From: an uncultured Peptostreptococcaceae bacterium
Lineage (GTDB): Bacteria; Bacillota; Clostridia; Tissierellales; Peptoniphilaceae
Assembly: GCA_947283485.1 (NCBI GenBank)
Contig: CAMYOU010000011.1
Location: forward strand, 1 to 41,414
DNA: 41,414 nt
Direction: 5' to 3'
Part shown: in pieces, positions 32,048 through 41,397 of the stretch
Layout of the letters: every line of letters starts with the position of its first letter
Position numbering within the stretch: position 1 is the first letter of the stretch
Notes under the pieces: generated by a model
The model's database searches: none
What the model saw: the letters and a program-made list of their open reading frames with translations, nothing else
Told to the model about the DNA's origin: nothing
Position numbers and translations under genes: made by a program

Positions 32048-33007
32048 CTAATGAAAAATCGCATCGACAAATTCCTTGGCATTGAACGCTTTGAGGTCAT
32101 CAATACCTTCACCCACTCCGATGAGTTTGACGGGAGTTTTTAGTTCATATTGCAACGGGAAAACGACGCCGCCTTTTGCGCTCCCGTCCAATTTCGTGAT
32201 GACGAGTCCGTCAAGGCTCGTAAAACTATTAAATTCTTTTGCCTGTAGCAACGCGTTCTGGCCGGTGGTTGCATCTACGACCAAAAGGGTCATGAGTTTT
32301 GCATTCGGCATCTCGCGTTCGATAATGCGATAAATTTTGCCAAGCTCGTTCATAAGATTCTTTTTATTGTGCAATCTGCCTGCGGTATCGCATAACAACA
32401 CGTCGTAAGCTTTCGCCTTGGCGCTTGCAATGGCATCAAATACCACGGAAGCGGGATCCGATCCCTCCGGTTGAGCGATAATATCGACCTCTGCTCGTTT
32501 CGACCATTCTTTGAGCTGATCGACAGCAGCGGCGCGAAATGTATCGCCGGCAACCATCAGAACTTTCTTGCCTTCGTTTTTCAAATTGGCAGCCATCTTG
32601 CCGATGGTCGTTGTCTTCCCCACGCCGTTCACCCCGACCACGAGGACGACGGACGGCGACGTCTCTGCGATGGCCTCTCCGCCATCAACAGATTCCAAGC
32701 GTTCTATGAGAATGGCTTTGAGCACATCTCTAATCTCAGATGGCTCTTTGATGCCTCCTGTCCGTACGCGATCGCGAAGCTCGTCGACGACGCTCATCGT
32801 CATTTCTACTCCGACATCCGCACCGACCAAAATATCCTCCAAATCCATAAAGAGATCTTCATCGATTTTTGCATAGCCCTTGAGCATTTCTTCCATGCGA
32901 TCCGAAATGTTTTGACCCGTTTTCTTAAGTCCGTCCGTCAAACGCTGAAACCAAGATTTTTTTGGTGCATCCAAGTTCTGACCACGTTTTGAAAGTTCTT
33001 GATCCAT
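32048..33007 (-). CDS. ftsY: Signal recognition particle receptor FtsY
   Basis: Membrane receptor for Ffh-ribosome complexes. 319 residues. A short charged N-terminus replaces the long acidic A domain of E. coli. NG domain: GVNGVGKTTTIGK, DTFRAAAVDQLK, LCDTAGRLHNK, VVDATTGQNAL and TKLDGSAKGGVVF. AGGAGG precedes the ATG. Lies 11 bases after smc. Confidence 0.97.
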   Translation of the reverse strand: MDQELSKRGQNLDAPKKSWFQRLTDGLKKTGQNISDRMEEMLKGYAKIDEDLFMDLEDILVGADVGVEMTMSVVDELRDRVRTGGIKEPSEIRDVLKAILIERLESVDGGEAIAETSPSVVLVVGVNGVGKTTTIGKMAANLKNEGKKVLMVAGDTFRAAAVDQLKEWSKRAEVDIIAQPEGSDPASVVFDAIASAKAKAYDVLLCDTAGRLHNKKNLMNELGKIYRIIEREMPNAKLMTLLVVDATTGQNALLQAKEFNSFTSLDGLVITKLDGSAKGGVVFPLQYELKTPVKLIGVGEGIDDLKAFNAKEFVDAIFH

Positions 33008-33018
33008 CTTTACTCCTC

Positions 33019-36000
33019 CTATTCTTCGACATACCCTTGATCTGCTTCCTCGAGTGCCAAGGACATGACTTTGCTGATCCCGTCGGAAGCCATCGTGACG
33101 CCATAGATAAAATCCGCCATCTCCATGGTTCGCTTTCGGTGCGTCACGATAATAAATTGAATATCCTTGTGGTGCTTTTTGAGATAATTTACATAGCGTA
33201 CAATATTGGGTTCGTCTAGTGCTGCGTCGATTTCATCCAGGATGCAAAACGGCGTCGGTCGTATTGAAAAAATGGCAAATAGCAACGCAATGGCGGTCAA
33301 TGTCTTTTCTCCGCCCGACAAAAGGCTCATATGTGTGAGTTTCTTCCCCGGAGGCTGTGCCTCGATTTCGATATCCGGGGTCAGTCGACTACCTCCTTGC
33401 ATGAGGATGCGTGCATCACCGCCACCGAATAAATCCTTAAAAGTAGCATTGAACCTCTCCTCGATCTCGGAAACGCTGCTTTCATAATTCATGCGAATGG
33501 TAAGTTCGAGATCTTGAATAATCTTCTCCAAATCGGTTTTTGAGGTCTCAAGATCCTCGTTTTGGGCTTTGAGAAAATCTCTACGCTCCTTGATTTCCTG
33601 AAATTCATCAATGGATGACAGCGAAAAAGAACCGAGGTCCCTAATTTTCATTTTTAGAGTCTCAATCTCCCGCACAGTAACTGAAGGAGCCGTTTCATCC
33701 TTGAAATCTTCGCACAGTCTTTCATAGTCTGTGTGATAGATATTCTCAAGACTGTTTTTCCATTCCGTTGTGCGGTCTTTGAGATCCGTCATTTCTGTGT
33801 CAAGGACTGAAATTTTGCCTTCGATCTCAAGGCTCTCTTCCCTACAAGCAGCCCTATTTTTCTCCTTTTCCATGCGATTGAGGACTGCTTCCTCAAACAG
33901 ACTCCGATGGTTCTCCAGTTCGATTTGATTTTTTTCTCTGCTATTTTGAGCTTTTTCGTTTTGTGCTTCTATGTCTTCAATCAATCCTATTTTCTCATTC
34001 TGTCGATTCCGGTTTTCATGAAGCTTTTTCTCATTGTCAGCAATAAATGTCCCCAGTTCCGTTCGTTTTGATTGTAGTGACAACTCATCATTCAGAAACA
34101 GACGTTCATCTCTCATGTATGCACTACGAACGGATTCTTGCTTCGCTTTCTCTTCCGTGGCGGCAATACGCTCTTTCGTCAATTCTGCAATCGTTGTGCG
34201 CAAGTTTTGTTCTTGTAAAATGAGTGTTTGCATTTTCGCGGCGTATTCTTTCACTTCTTCCGTACGTGACGTTTCGGTGTGTACGTCTCCCTCAGACAGT
34301 GTAAGTTCGCGGAGTCGCGTATCAAGCATGGAAGACATGGTCTCTTTGCTCCTGCGTTCCTCATCGAGAACCAGTTTGTCTTTCTCCATCTGTGCATACC
34401 GCTCACGGCATCCGTGAAGGGTAAGCGCAAGTTCGTCCTCTTTTTGTTGAAGCATCATCTCTTCCTCGAGAAGAGCGGTAAGTTCTTTTTTTAGATCTTG
34501 AACACCGGCGGTGAGCGCCATAAGTTCCGTTTTGCGTGCCAAGATTCCATACTGATCCTTGCGAATAAAACCGCCCGTAATTGACCCTGACGGATAGAAT
34601 ATTTCTCCGTCTAACGTCACGATTCGTTTCTTCTCACCGCTCTTGGAAAGTCGCTTCGCTACCACCATATCCTCGACCACAATCGTATTCGCAAGCAGCG
34701 CATCCACAATTGCCCGCACCTTTTCTTCAGTCTTTACTACACCGGATGCGAGGACTCCTTCACCGTTATATTGCGATCCTCTTTGATTCCGATATGCCTC
34801 GATCGGTAAAAAAGTCAATCTTCCGATCTTCTTTTCTTTCAAAAAGCGGATGATCTCGGTCGCTTCTTGTCGCGAAGAAACGACAATATTTTGCGCTTGC
34901 GCACCGAGAGCAACCTCAATTGCTCTTTGATACTTCGGCTCCACTTCAATGAGTTCTGCCAAAATGCCCACAACGCTTTTTGTCAGCTCTGTCGGAGCTT
35001 TTTGAAATAGCAATTTCACGGGTACCATGTACCCCTCATAGTTCTTTTGTAGATTCTCGAGAATCTGTTTTTTCGTTTCTTGTCGTCTTAACGCATCTTC
35101 GAGAACATGTCTTTTATCCACGCATTTACTGCGATTCTTCTTGTGTTCTTCGAGGCGGATCTCTGTTTCCGCAAGAGTCTTCTCCTGCACGTTCATTTCT
35201 TCTTCCAGCGCACGCACTTTTTCTGCAATGCTCTCCATGGCAGTCCGATTTTTATGAATCTCTTCTTCAAGCGAATCCCGTTCTTCTTTGCGTTTTTTCC
35301 CTTGCTCTTCTCTTTCTCGCATCAAAGCCTGATCCGTAACATCGGCAAGTTGTGCTTCTTCGTGTATTTTTCGCACCTCATGGAGTTCTTTTTCGACAAT
35401 GGCAAGCTCATCATTTCCCCTTCGTAAAAGGCGATCCACCGCGTCCAAATCAACCTCTTGGAGTGCATCCAGCACACGCTTTCTCTCCGCAAGTTCCTCT
35501 CGGGTCTCTTCCAGTGCAGAAAAATCCGACTTCACTTGTGCAAGCCGTTCTTGAGACAACGATGCTTCTGTCGTGAGTCTCTCATGATCCATAATTAAAT
35601 GGGACAACCTCTCCCGCTCCAGAAGCAACGTGCGTTCCAGTTCATCAATGTTCTTTGAAAGGTTCCGTTCGTTCTCTTCAAAAAACTTGGTTTGTTCCTC
35701 CAAGTCTTTTTCGTTCTCTCGCGACTTCAAAATAGCCATATCCAATGTAGAAATGGCTTCACGATGTTTCTCGAGTTCTTCACGCAGAGCTTCTATTTTT
35801 ACGCTTTTCCCTTCAAGCTTATCTGCTGCATCGCGTATTTTAGAATAGTAAAAAGCTTTTTCTTTTTTCTCGAGCTCCAGAGAAAAATCACGGCCTTTGA
35901 TGGCGCGTGTGCTCTCTTCGCTTAAATATTCGTAACGATCTTCAATTTCGTGAAGGATATCTCTAATGCGCTCCATATCGGAGGAGACGCGTTCAAGCTT

Positions 36001-36537
36001 GCGCGAGGACTCGCCGAGTTTATAAAGGTACTTCGACACGCCCGACGCTTCCTCAAACAATCCACGTCGTTCCTCTGCCGTTCCGGAAAGGATTTTGTCG
36101 ATCCGACCTTGTCCGATCAAAGAATACCCCTCTTTACCGATTCCCGTATCCATGAATAGTTCTCGAATGTCCTTGAGGCGCACGCGTGTCTTATTGATCA
36201 AATATTCCGAATCCCCATTGCGGTAGAGTTTTCTGGTTACCGCAATTTCATTGTAAATGGACGGCAATATGCCGTCTTTATTGTCAAAGCGCATTGTGAC
36301 ACGAGCGTAATTCAAGGGTTTTACGACGGAACTACCTGAAAAAATAATATCCTGCATTTCGTTGCCGCGCAGGTTTTTTGCACTTTGTTCCCCAAGTACC
36401 CACCATACCGCATCCGAGATATTGCTTTTTCCGCTCCCATTTGGACCGACAATTAAAGTAATATTGCGATCAAAGCACAATTCGGTGGGTCTTGCAAAGG
36501 ATTTGAAGCCATATAGTTCAATCGATTGTAATCGCAT
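33019..36537 (-). CDS. smc: Chromosome segregation protein SMC
   Basis: Condensin ATPase, 1172 residues. Head halves at both ends: Walker A GPNGSGKSN (31-39) with KSFARPTEL before it, and the C-terminal signature LLSGGEKTLTAIALLFAI with Walker B FCILDEIDAALDEPN. Two long coiled coils flank a hinge near residues 500-660 (GYMVPVKLLF ... GSITGGFIRKDQYGIL). rnc lies upstream and ftsY downstream, a conserved order. No scpA or scpB in the window. Confidence 0.98.
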   Translation of the reverse strand: MRLQSIELYGFKSFARPTELCFDRNITLIVGPNGSGKSNISDAVWWVLGEQSAKNLRGNEMQDIIFSGSSVVKPLNYARVTMRFDNKDGILPSIYNEIAVTRKLYRNGDSEYLINKTRVRLKDIRELFMDTGIGKEGYSLIGQGRIDKILSGTAEERRGLFEEASGVSKYLYKLGESSRKLERVSSDMERIRDILHEIEDRYEYLSEESTRAIKGRDFSLELEKKEKAFYYSKIRDAADKLEGKSVKIEALREELEKHREAISTLDMAILKSRENEKDLEEQTKFFEENERNLSKNIDELERTLLLERERLSHLIMDHERLTTEASLSQERLAQVKSDFSALEETREELAERKRVLDALQEVDLDAVDRLLRRGNDELAIVEKELHEVRKIHEEAQLADVTDQALMREREEQGKKRKEERDSLEEEIHKNRTAMESIAEKVRALEEEMNVQEKTLAETEIRLEEHKKNRSKCVDKRHVLEDALRRQETKKQILENLQKNYEGYMVPVKLLFQKAPTELTKSVVGILAELIEVEPKYQRAIEVALGAQAQNIVVSSRQEATEIIRFLKEKKIGRLTFLPIEAYRNQRGSQYNGEGVLASGVVKTEEKVRAIVDALLANTIVVEDMVVAKRLSKSGEKKRIVTLDGEIFYPSGSITGGFIRKDQYGILARKTELMALTAGVQDLKKELTALLEEEMMLQQKEDELALTLHGCRERYAQMEKDKLVLDEERRSKETMSSMLDTRLRELTLSEGDVHTETSRTEEVKEYAAKMQTLILQEQNLRTTIAELTKERIAATEEKAKQESVRSAYMRDERLFLNDELSLQSKRTELGTFIADNEKKLHENRNRQNEKIGLIEDIEAQNEKAQNSREKNQIELENHRSLFEEAVLNRMEKEKNRAACREESLEIEGKISVLDTEMTDLKDRTTEWKNSLENIYHTDYERLCEDFKDETAPSVTVREIETLKMKIRDLGSFSLSSIDEFQEIKERRDFLKAQNEDLETSKTDLEKIIQDLELTIRMNYESSVSEIEERFNATFKDLFGGGDARILMQGGSRLTPDIEIEAQPPGKKLTHMSLLSGGEKTLTAIALLFAIFSIRPTPFCILDEIDAALDEPNIVRYVNYLKKHHKDIQFIIVTHRKRTMEMADFIYGVTMASDGISKVMSLALEEADQGYVEE

Positions 36538-36551
36538 CGTGCCCCGCCCCT

Positions 36552-37238
36552 TTACTTCACATGTACCGACTTGAGTGCTTCTTTCGCCGCCATTTGTTCT
36601 GCCGCTTTTTTATTGCGACCTTCGCCTTTACCAAGACATTTTCCCGCAACATAGAGTCCGATGACAAAAACGGGCGCATGGTCGGGGCCCGTAACGCTTT
36701 CCACTCGATATTCCATGGGATGTCCCGAAAATGTGTGCTGAGCAAGGCTCTTGTAGTCCGCAAAGACATTCGGCATCTCAATGGAAATGCCTGCTTTATG
36801 GTACGTGGACAAGATCACCGAACGTACCGATGCATAGTCGCTATCCATAAAAATGGCACCGAAAACTGCCTCCATCGCATCTGCAAGTACGGATGCACGC
36901 ATGCGACCGCCCATCATGTCTTCTCCTTTGCCGAGGAGCAGTAAATTACCTACGTCAAAATGCGCACCGATTTTTGCAAGGGTGCGCTCGCAAACAAGAT
37001 CAGCGCGCAATTTTGTCAAGTCTCCTTCGTTCTTGTGATCATAAAATTCAAAAATGAATTCACTGACGACCAAATCAAGCACAGAATCTCCGAGAAATTC
37101 AAGCCTCTCATTATGCGGCGTATTCGTCCGGGATTCATTTGAAAAAGACGAGTGTGTTAAAGCTTCCTCAAGTAATTTCAAATTTTGAAAAGAATACCCG
37201 AGTGAACGCGCAAATTCAATACGCGCGTTCAGGCTCAT
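36552..37238 (-). CDS. rnc: Ribonuclease III
   Basis: Cuts double-stranded RNA in rRNA and other processing. 228 residues. Signature ERLEFLGDSVLDL with Glu44, Glu47 and Asp51, second metal site Asp120 and Glu123 (LADAMEAVFGA), and a C-terminal dsRBD (about 155-225) with GKGEGRNKKAAEQMAAKEAL. The start overlaps the acpP stop by 4 bases. Confidence 0.98.
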   Translation of the reverse strand: MSLNARIEFARSLGYSFQNLKLLEEALTHSSFSNESRTNTPHNERLEFLGDSVLDLVVSEFIFEFYDHKNEGDLTKLRADLVCERTLAKIGAHFDVGNLLLLGKGEDMMGGRMRASVLADAMEAVFGAIFMDSDYASVRSVILSTYHKAGISIEMPNVFADYKSLAQHTFSGHPMEYRVESVTGPDHAPVFVIGLYVAGKCLGKGEGRNKKAAEQMAAKEALKSVHVK

Positions 37239-37459
37239 TTGGATGCCTTTTCGATATAAGACACGACGTCGTTGATCGTAATAATATCATTCATTTTATC
37301 GTCATCGACTTTCATATCAAATTCTTCCTCGATCGCCAAGACAAGCTCCAATATCCCGATGGAGTCCAGCCCGAAGTCCTCTCGGATCTTCATGTCCCCA
37401 CGAACTGTTTCGATGTCAAACTGTTCCTTCATAATTTTTTGAATGCGTTCTAAAATCAT
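37235..37459 (-). CDS. acpP: Acyl carrier protein
   Basis: Carries growing acyl chains in fatty acid synthesis. 74 residues; phosphopantetheine site Ser33 in GLDSIGILELV (usual form DSLDxVEL), acidic throughout. AAAGGAGG lies ahead of the ATG at 37459, which overlaps the plsX stop by 4 bases. Confidence 0.96.
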   Translation of the reverse strand: MILERIQKIMKEQFDIETVRGDMKIREDFGLDSIGILELVLAIEEEFDMKVDDDKMNDIITINDVVSYIEKASK

Positions 37460-38460
37460 TGTTCTTCCTCCTTTAATGATTGTGAAATCGTCTCGATAAC
37501 TCCCTCCTGAATAAAACGAGCGAGTGTGAGTATTCCGGTTTCAATGCCTCTTGCCGTTGAACTGCCATGTGCTTTGAACACAGGTTTTTTAAGTCCCAAT
37601 AAAGGTGCAGATCCATACTCGTTTGAATCAAACATCGATTTGAAATCATGAAACACCGGTTTCATCAGTGCGCCGCCGATCTTTGTAGAGAAAGAACGAT
37701 AGACTCCCTCTTTCAAAAGCTTGGACATTGCCATCGCCGTGCCTTCAATCGTCTTGATTGCGACATTGCCTGTAAAGCCGTCCGATATGACAATATCCGC
37801 GTTTGTCACGAGCAAATCTCTAGCTTCGACGTTTCCGAAAAAGGTGTTTCCAAGGCTTGACTCCAATAAATCGAATGTATTTTTGGTAAACTGATTGCCC
37901 TTCCCGGGTTCTGTTCCAATATTTAGCAAACCAACCGTCGGTGAGGGTATGGACCGAATGACATCGGAATAGACAATCGCCATTTTCGCAAACGTAAGAG
38001 CCAGTTCCGGCGAAATATCTGCATTGGCTCCTATGTCAAGAAGCATGGTTCTCTTCGTGCGATTCTCAAAGGATGGTAACAACGCACTTAAAGCTGCTCG
38101 CGCAACGCCCTTAATCCGTCCAATGTATAGCGTCCCTCCTGCCAACAGTGCCCCTGTAGAGCCCGCGGAAAGCATGCCGTCGGCATTTCCCGATCGAAGT
38201 TCCTTGAGAGCGACGACCATGGAACTGTCAATCTTGGAACGTACTGCCGAGATCGGATCCTCCGTGTTGGCGATACCGTCGCGTGCCGGAAGAATCGTCC
38301 CTTTTCCCTCAGGAAAATCCTCTAGAAGGCGCATGAGTTTTTCTTCCTCACCGGCAAAGAGAAACGAAAGATCCGGCGTTTCTAAGAGTGCTTGTTTTGC
38401 ACCTTCGACAAAAACCTCTGCGCCGCCGTCGGCACCAAAGGTGTCCAATAGTATTCTCAT
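37456..38460 (-). CDS. plsX: Phosphate acyltransferase PlsX
   Basis: Makes acyl-phosphate from acyl-ACP for phospholipid synthesis. 334 residues. N-terminal MRILLDTFGADGG (usual DAMGGD replaced by DTFGADGG), then AGSTGALLAGG, LDIGAN, LLNIGTEPGKGN and SDGFTGNVAIKTIEG. Coupled to acpP downstream. FapR, often encoded directly upstream, is not present. Confidence 0.97.
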   Translation of the reverse strand: MRILLDTFGADGGAEVFVEGAKQALLETPDLSFLFAGEEEKLMRLLEDFPEGKGTILPARDGIANTEDPISAVRSKIDSSMVVALKELRSGNADGMLSAGSTGALLAGGTLYIGRIKGVARAALSALLPSFENRTKRTMLLDIGANADISPELALTFAKMAIVYSDVIRSIPSPTVGLLNIGTEPGKGNQFTKNTFDLLESSLGNTFFGNVEARDLLVTNADIVISDGFTGNVAIKTIEGTAMAMSKLLKEGVYRSFSTKIGGALMKPVFHDFKSMFDSNEYGSAPLLGLKKPVFKAHGSSTARGIETGILTLARFIQEGVIETISQSLKEEEQ

Positions 38461-38478
38461 AAATTCCTCCCTAGTGTA

Positions 38479-38487
38479 ATTCTACCA
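38479..38487 (-). promoter_or_regulatory. Extended -10 promoter of the plsX cluster
   Basis: Minus-strand TGGTAGAAT with TAGAAT at 38484-38479, 18 bases before the plsX start; AGGGAGG follows. No good -35. Confidence 0.6.
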
Positions 38488-38589
38488 CAAAAAATGTGAA
38501 TGCTCTTACGGATCACCCCATACAAGGAAAGAACGACAACAGCACAGATCTTTCATTTCGTTCAAAATCATGCATCCATTGACACAAAA

Positions 38590-38619
38590 AAAGAAGGGAA
38601 CCCGTCGGTTCCCTTCTTT
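38590..38619 (-). terminator. Terminator of rpmF
   Basis: 13-bp perfect stem AAAGAAGGGAACC (38590-38602) with GGTTCCCTTCTTT (38607-38619) and loop CGTC; T run on the minus strand (complement of 38586-38590). Confidence 0.95.
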
Positions 38620-38643
38620 ATCGTGCGAAAAGTAAAATTCCGC

Positions 38644-38826
38644 TTAGTCTTCTACTTGCACGACCGCCTTACCATCATAATAGCCGCAAGACTTGCAGAC
38701 ACGATGAGGTAGCTTAGGCTCATGGCAATTCGGACATTCTTGAATCGTAGGTTTTGCAAGACGATATGCAGATGCTCTTCTCGAGTCCCTCTTCGCCTTG
38801 GAAGTTTTCCTTTTTGGTACTGCCAT
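38644..38826 (-). CDS. rpmF: Ribosomal protein L32
   Basis: 60 residues, N-terminus MAVPKRKTSKAKRD. A zinc ribbon is kept with CPNC and CKSC pairs, so this is the zinc-binding form. GGGAGGTG precedes the ATG. The DUF177 (YceD) gene that usually sits just before rpmF is absent; ackA lies 131 bases upstream with the rpmF promoter between. Confidence 0.98.
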   Translation of the reverse strand: MAVPKRKTSKAKRDSRRASAYRLAKPTIQECPNCHEPKLPHRVCKSCGYYDGKAVVQVED

Positions 38827-38852
38827 TGTTACACCTCCCTATGAAATTCTTC

Positions 38853-38892
38853 TTCAACAGGTTGGTTCGACGATGGCCTCCGTGCTGTTGAA
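38853..38892 (-). promoter_or_regulatory. Inverted repeat in the rpmF leader
   Basis: 8-bp perfect stem TTCAACAG (38853-38860) with CTGTTGAA (38885-38892) enclosing 24 bases, within an about 85-base 5' UTR. The enclosed strand contains GGAGG. A possible control element of L32; function not established. Confidence 0.4.
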
Positions 38893-38918
38893 TCGTTCAG
38901 AAAATCAGTACATCGAAC

Positions 38919-38947
38919 ATTATAGCTTTTAACGTTCTGACTGTCAA
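38919..38947 (-). promoter_or_regulatory. Consensus promoter of rpmF
   Basis: Minus strand TTGACA (38947-38942), 17-bp spacer, TATAAT (38924-38919): a perfect sigma-A consensus, 92 bases before the start codon. Confidence 0.9.
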
Positions 38948-38957
38948 TTGTTTTTCG

Positions 38958-40151
38958 CTATTTTACAAGTGCAAATGTGTCACGCGCAATCATGAGTTCC
39001 TCATTCGTCGGAACAACATAGATTTTGACTTTGGAATCATCCGAAGAAAGAAGAGCTTCTTTCCCGCGTACGTCATTTCTTTCATCCGATAGATGAAGTC
39101 CCAGGTCTTCCATGTTCTCTACAATTGCTTTGCGCATCGTCTTGGAGTTTTCGCCAATACCGCCGGTAAACACGATTGCATCGACTTTGCCAAGCTCCGC
39201 CAAATAGCTACCGAGTGTTTTCTTGACGCTTTGGACGAACATATCGAGTGCCAGTGCAGCTCTCTCATTGCCCTCTTCTGCGGCATTTTCAAGATCACGG
39301 AAGTCGCTCGAAAGTCCGGAAACCCCGAGCACGCCGGATTTTTTGTTTAGGAGATTGTTGATGGCTTCCGGTCCCATGTGTTCGTTCTCCTGTAAGAACG
39401 TTACAACGGTAGGATCCAAACTGCCGGAACGCGTGCCCATAACCAGTCCTTCGAGCGGGGTAAGACCCATGGACGTATCGTAGCATTTCCCGTTTTTAAT
39501 TGCACTGAGGCTTGATCCGTTACCGAGATGCAGAGTAACAATATTCATATCTTCACGCGCCTTGCCAAGGATATCGCTCATGCGTAGTGTGATGAAAGAA
39601 TGACTCGTCCCGTGGAATCCGTATTTTCTAAGCCCATATTTTTCATAGTACTCATACGGAATCGCATACATGTAATTCTTTGCCGGCATCGTTGCGTGAA
39701 AAGCCGTGTCAAAGACCGCTACATTCGGCTTGCCGGGTGCAATCTCTTCGCAAGCTTCAATACCCATGAGATTTGCCGGATTGTGTAACGGTGCAAATTT
39801 GAAACAGTCTCGAATAACGTTCTTCACCTCATCATTTACAAGAACGCTCTTAGAAATCTTTTCGCCGCCGTGAACAACACGATGACCGATCGCGCCAATT
39901 TCATCCAAACTCTTGACAGCACCGTTCTTCGCATCCGTAAGGGCTTCAAATACGAGAGAAATGGCTTTCTTGTGATCTTTCATTTCCGTCTCGACCACGT
40001 ATTTCTCTTTACCGGGCGTCTTTTGCTCAAGTCTGGATCCTTCGATGCCGATGCGCTCGACCAGTCCCTTGGTCAACACTTCTTCTGTATGAATGTCAAT
40101 CAGTTGGTACTTGAGCGACGAGCTACCGCAGTTAATAACAAGAATTTTCAC
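38958..40151 (-). CDS. ackA: Acetate kinase
   Basis: Acetyl-phosphate + ADP to acetate + ATP, the ATP-forming step of fermentation. 397 residues from a GTG at 40151 with AGGAGG 7 bases upstream; a longer frame to 40193 crosses the promoter. Motifs: VINCGSSSLKYQL at the N-terminus, GHRVVHGG, FDTAFHATMP, RKYGFHGTSH, LHLGNGSS, and FTGGIGEN. No pta gene is in the window. No clear terminator before the rpmF promoter, so read-through into rpmF is possible. Confidence 0.98.
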   Translation of the reverse strand: MKILVINCGSSSLKYQLIDIHTEEVLTKGLVERIGIEGSRLEQKTPGKEKYVVETEMKDHKKAISLVFEALTDAKNGAVKSLDEIGAIGHRVVHGGEKISKSVLVNDEVKNVIRDCFKFAPLHNPANLMGIEACEEIAPGKPNVAVFDTAFHATMPAKNYMYAIPYEYYEKYGLRKYGFHGTSHSFITLRMSDILGKAREDMNIVTLHLGNGSSLSAIKNGKCYDTSMGLTPLEGLVMGTRSGSLDPTVVTFLQENEHMGPEAINNLLNKKSGVLGVSGLSSDFRDLENAAEEGNERAALALDMFVQSVKKTLGSYLAELGKVDAIVFTGGIGENSKTMRKAIVENMEDLGLHLSDERNDVRGKEALLSSDDSKVKIYVVPTNEELMIARDTFALVK

Positions 40152-40181
40152 AAAACAACCTCCTAACGATCTTTTACGAAC

Positions 40182-40210
40182 ATTATAGCACACCCCATCG
40201 GGCGGAACAA
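40182..40210 (-). promoter_or_regulatory. Promoter of ackA
   Basis: Minus strand TTGTTC (40210-40205), 17-bp spacer, TATAAT (40187-40182) with extended element TGC before it. Confidence 0.82.
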
Positions 40211-40227
40211 AATTACATTCACCTATC

Positions 40228-40251
40228 TTCTATGGTAGAAAAGTTTATAAT
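40228..40251 (+). promoter_or_regulatory. tmcAL promoter region with inverted repeat
   Basis: TATAAT at 40246-40251 without a clear -35. Just upstream is the 13-base dyad TTCTA-TGG-TAGAA (40228-40240), which could be an operator. Divergent from the ackA promoter. Confidence 0.4.
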
Positions 40252-40290
40252 GATTGTAGAACAGAGAGAAAAATTACCGGGAGGATCCAT

Positions 40291-41397
40291 ATGGCAGTCG
40301 GAATCATCGCAGAGTACAATCCATTTCACAAAGGGCATCTTTATCATCTCGCAAAAACAAAAGAAGCTTTTCCGAATGAACCTGTCATCATAGCTATGAG
40401 CGGAAATTTTGTCGCACGCGGCGAACCGGCGATTGCTCCTGCAAGCATTCGTGCAAAGTGGGCACTTGATGCCGGTGCCAATCTCGTTCTCGAACTCCCC
40501 TCCGTTTTCGTTTTACAAAACGCAAATGTCTTTGCACGCGAAATGATTCGACTCCTCTCGTCTTTTTCGATCTCTCATCTTTCTTTCGGCGCAATGCGAA
40601 CTCTGGATGATCTTCTTTCCATGCGTGACGAGGAGGAGACGAAGAAAGATACCATCGAACGCATCATTCGCCGCGAGAGAAAAAAAGGAGCTTCACTGCC
40701 ACAGGCGTATGCACAAGCGCGAAAAGAAGCACTGCGATCCATGTTGCGACTCGATCCGAATGATCTTCTCGCCTTGATGTATCTCAAATATTTACCTTCG
40801 GGAGTCATGCCCTATACAGTCACGCGTATAGGCGCTTCTCACGACTCTCAGGATCATGACGCTTATCCTAGTGCGCTAAAAATTCGAAGGGATTTGCTCA
40901 TGGGCAAAATGCCGGATCTACCGGAAGATGTAAAAAACGATCTGATTGGACGCCAACTCTTTTCTCAGGATCACGTGATACCGCTCCTCAAATATTCTCT
41001 TGCTTTCGATAGCGATGATCCGTCCATCCTCCACTATGAAAACGGACTTGCCGATCGACTTCGCAAAACGGAAGCAGATACTTTTGATGCTTGGGTATCA
41101 AAAGCCGCCAGCAAGCGTTACACGCACTCCAGAATCAGGCGATATATCTATGCCAGACTGGCGAATCTACGTCCCGTCCACGATGACGAAATATATACGC
41201 GTGTGTTGGCAATGGACGCAATCGGTCGTCGTCTTCTAAAGAACACGTCTGCGCACATGATCACCCACGGAAAAAGCATCGGTACTCATCGTGACTCACC
41301 CACCGTGCAAGCAATGCTGCGAACGTCGTTTCTTTCCGACATTCTTCTTGAGCGTCCCGTCGGTTCCATCTACCGAACACAACCGATCGTCAAATAA
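40291..41397 (+). CDS. tmcAL: tRNA(Met) cytidine acetate ligase (YlbM)
   Basis: Activates acetate with ATP and makes N4-acetylcytidine at position 34 of elongator tRNA-Met. 368 residues, complete. Nucleotidyltransferase HxGH motif as NPFHKGH (His13, His16), then IIAMSGNFVARGEPA and the LELPSVFVLQNA stretch. GGGAGG 7 bases before the ATG. Divergent from ackA, whose product acetate is its substrate. The window ends 17 bases after the stop, at the start of a possible terminator. Confidence 0.93.
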   Translation: MAVGIIAEYNPFHKGHLYHLAKTKEAFPNEPVIIAMSGNFVARGEPAIAPASIRAKWALDAGANLVLELPSVFVLQNANVFAREMIRLLSSFSISHLSFGAMRTLDDLLSMRDEEETKKDTIERIIRRERKKGASLPQAYAQARKEALRSMLRLDPNDLLALMYLKYLPSGVMPYTVTRIGASHDSQDHDAYPSALKIRRDLLMGKMPDLPEDVKNDLIGRQLFSQDHVIPLLKYSLAFDSDDPSILHYENGLADRLRKTEADTFDAWVSKAASKRYTHSRIRRYIYARLANLRPVHDDEIYTRVLAMDAIGRRLLKNTSAHMITHGKSIGTHRDSPTVQAMLRTSFLSDILLERPVGSIYRTQPIVK

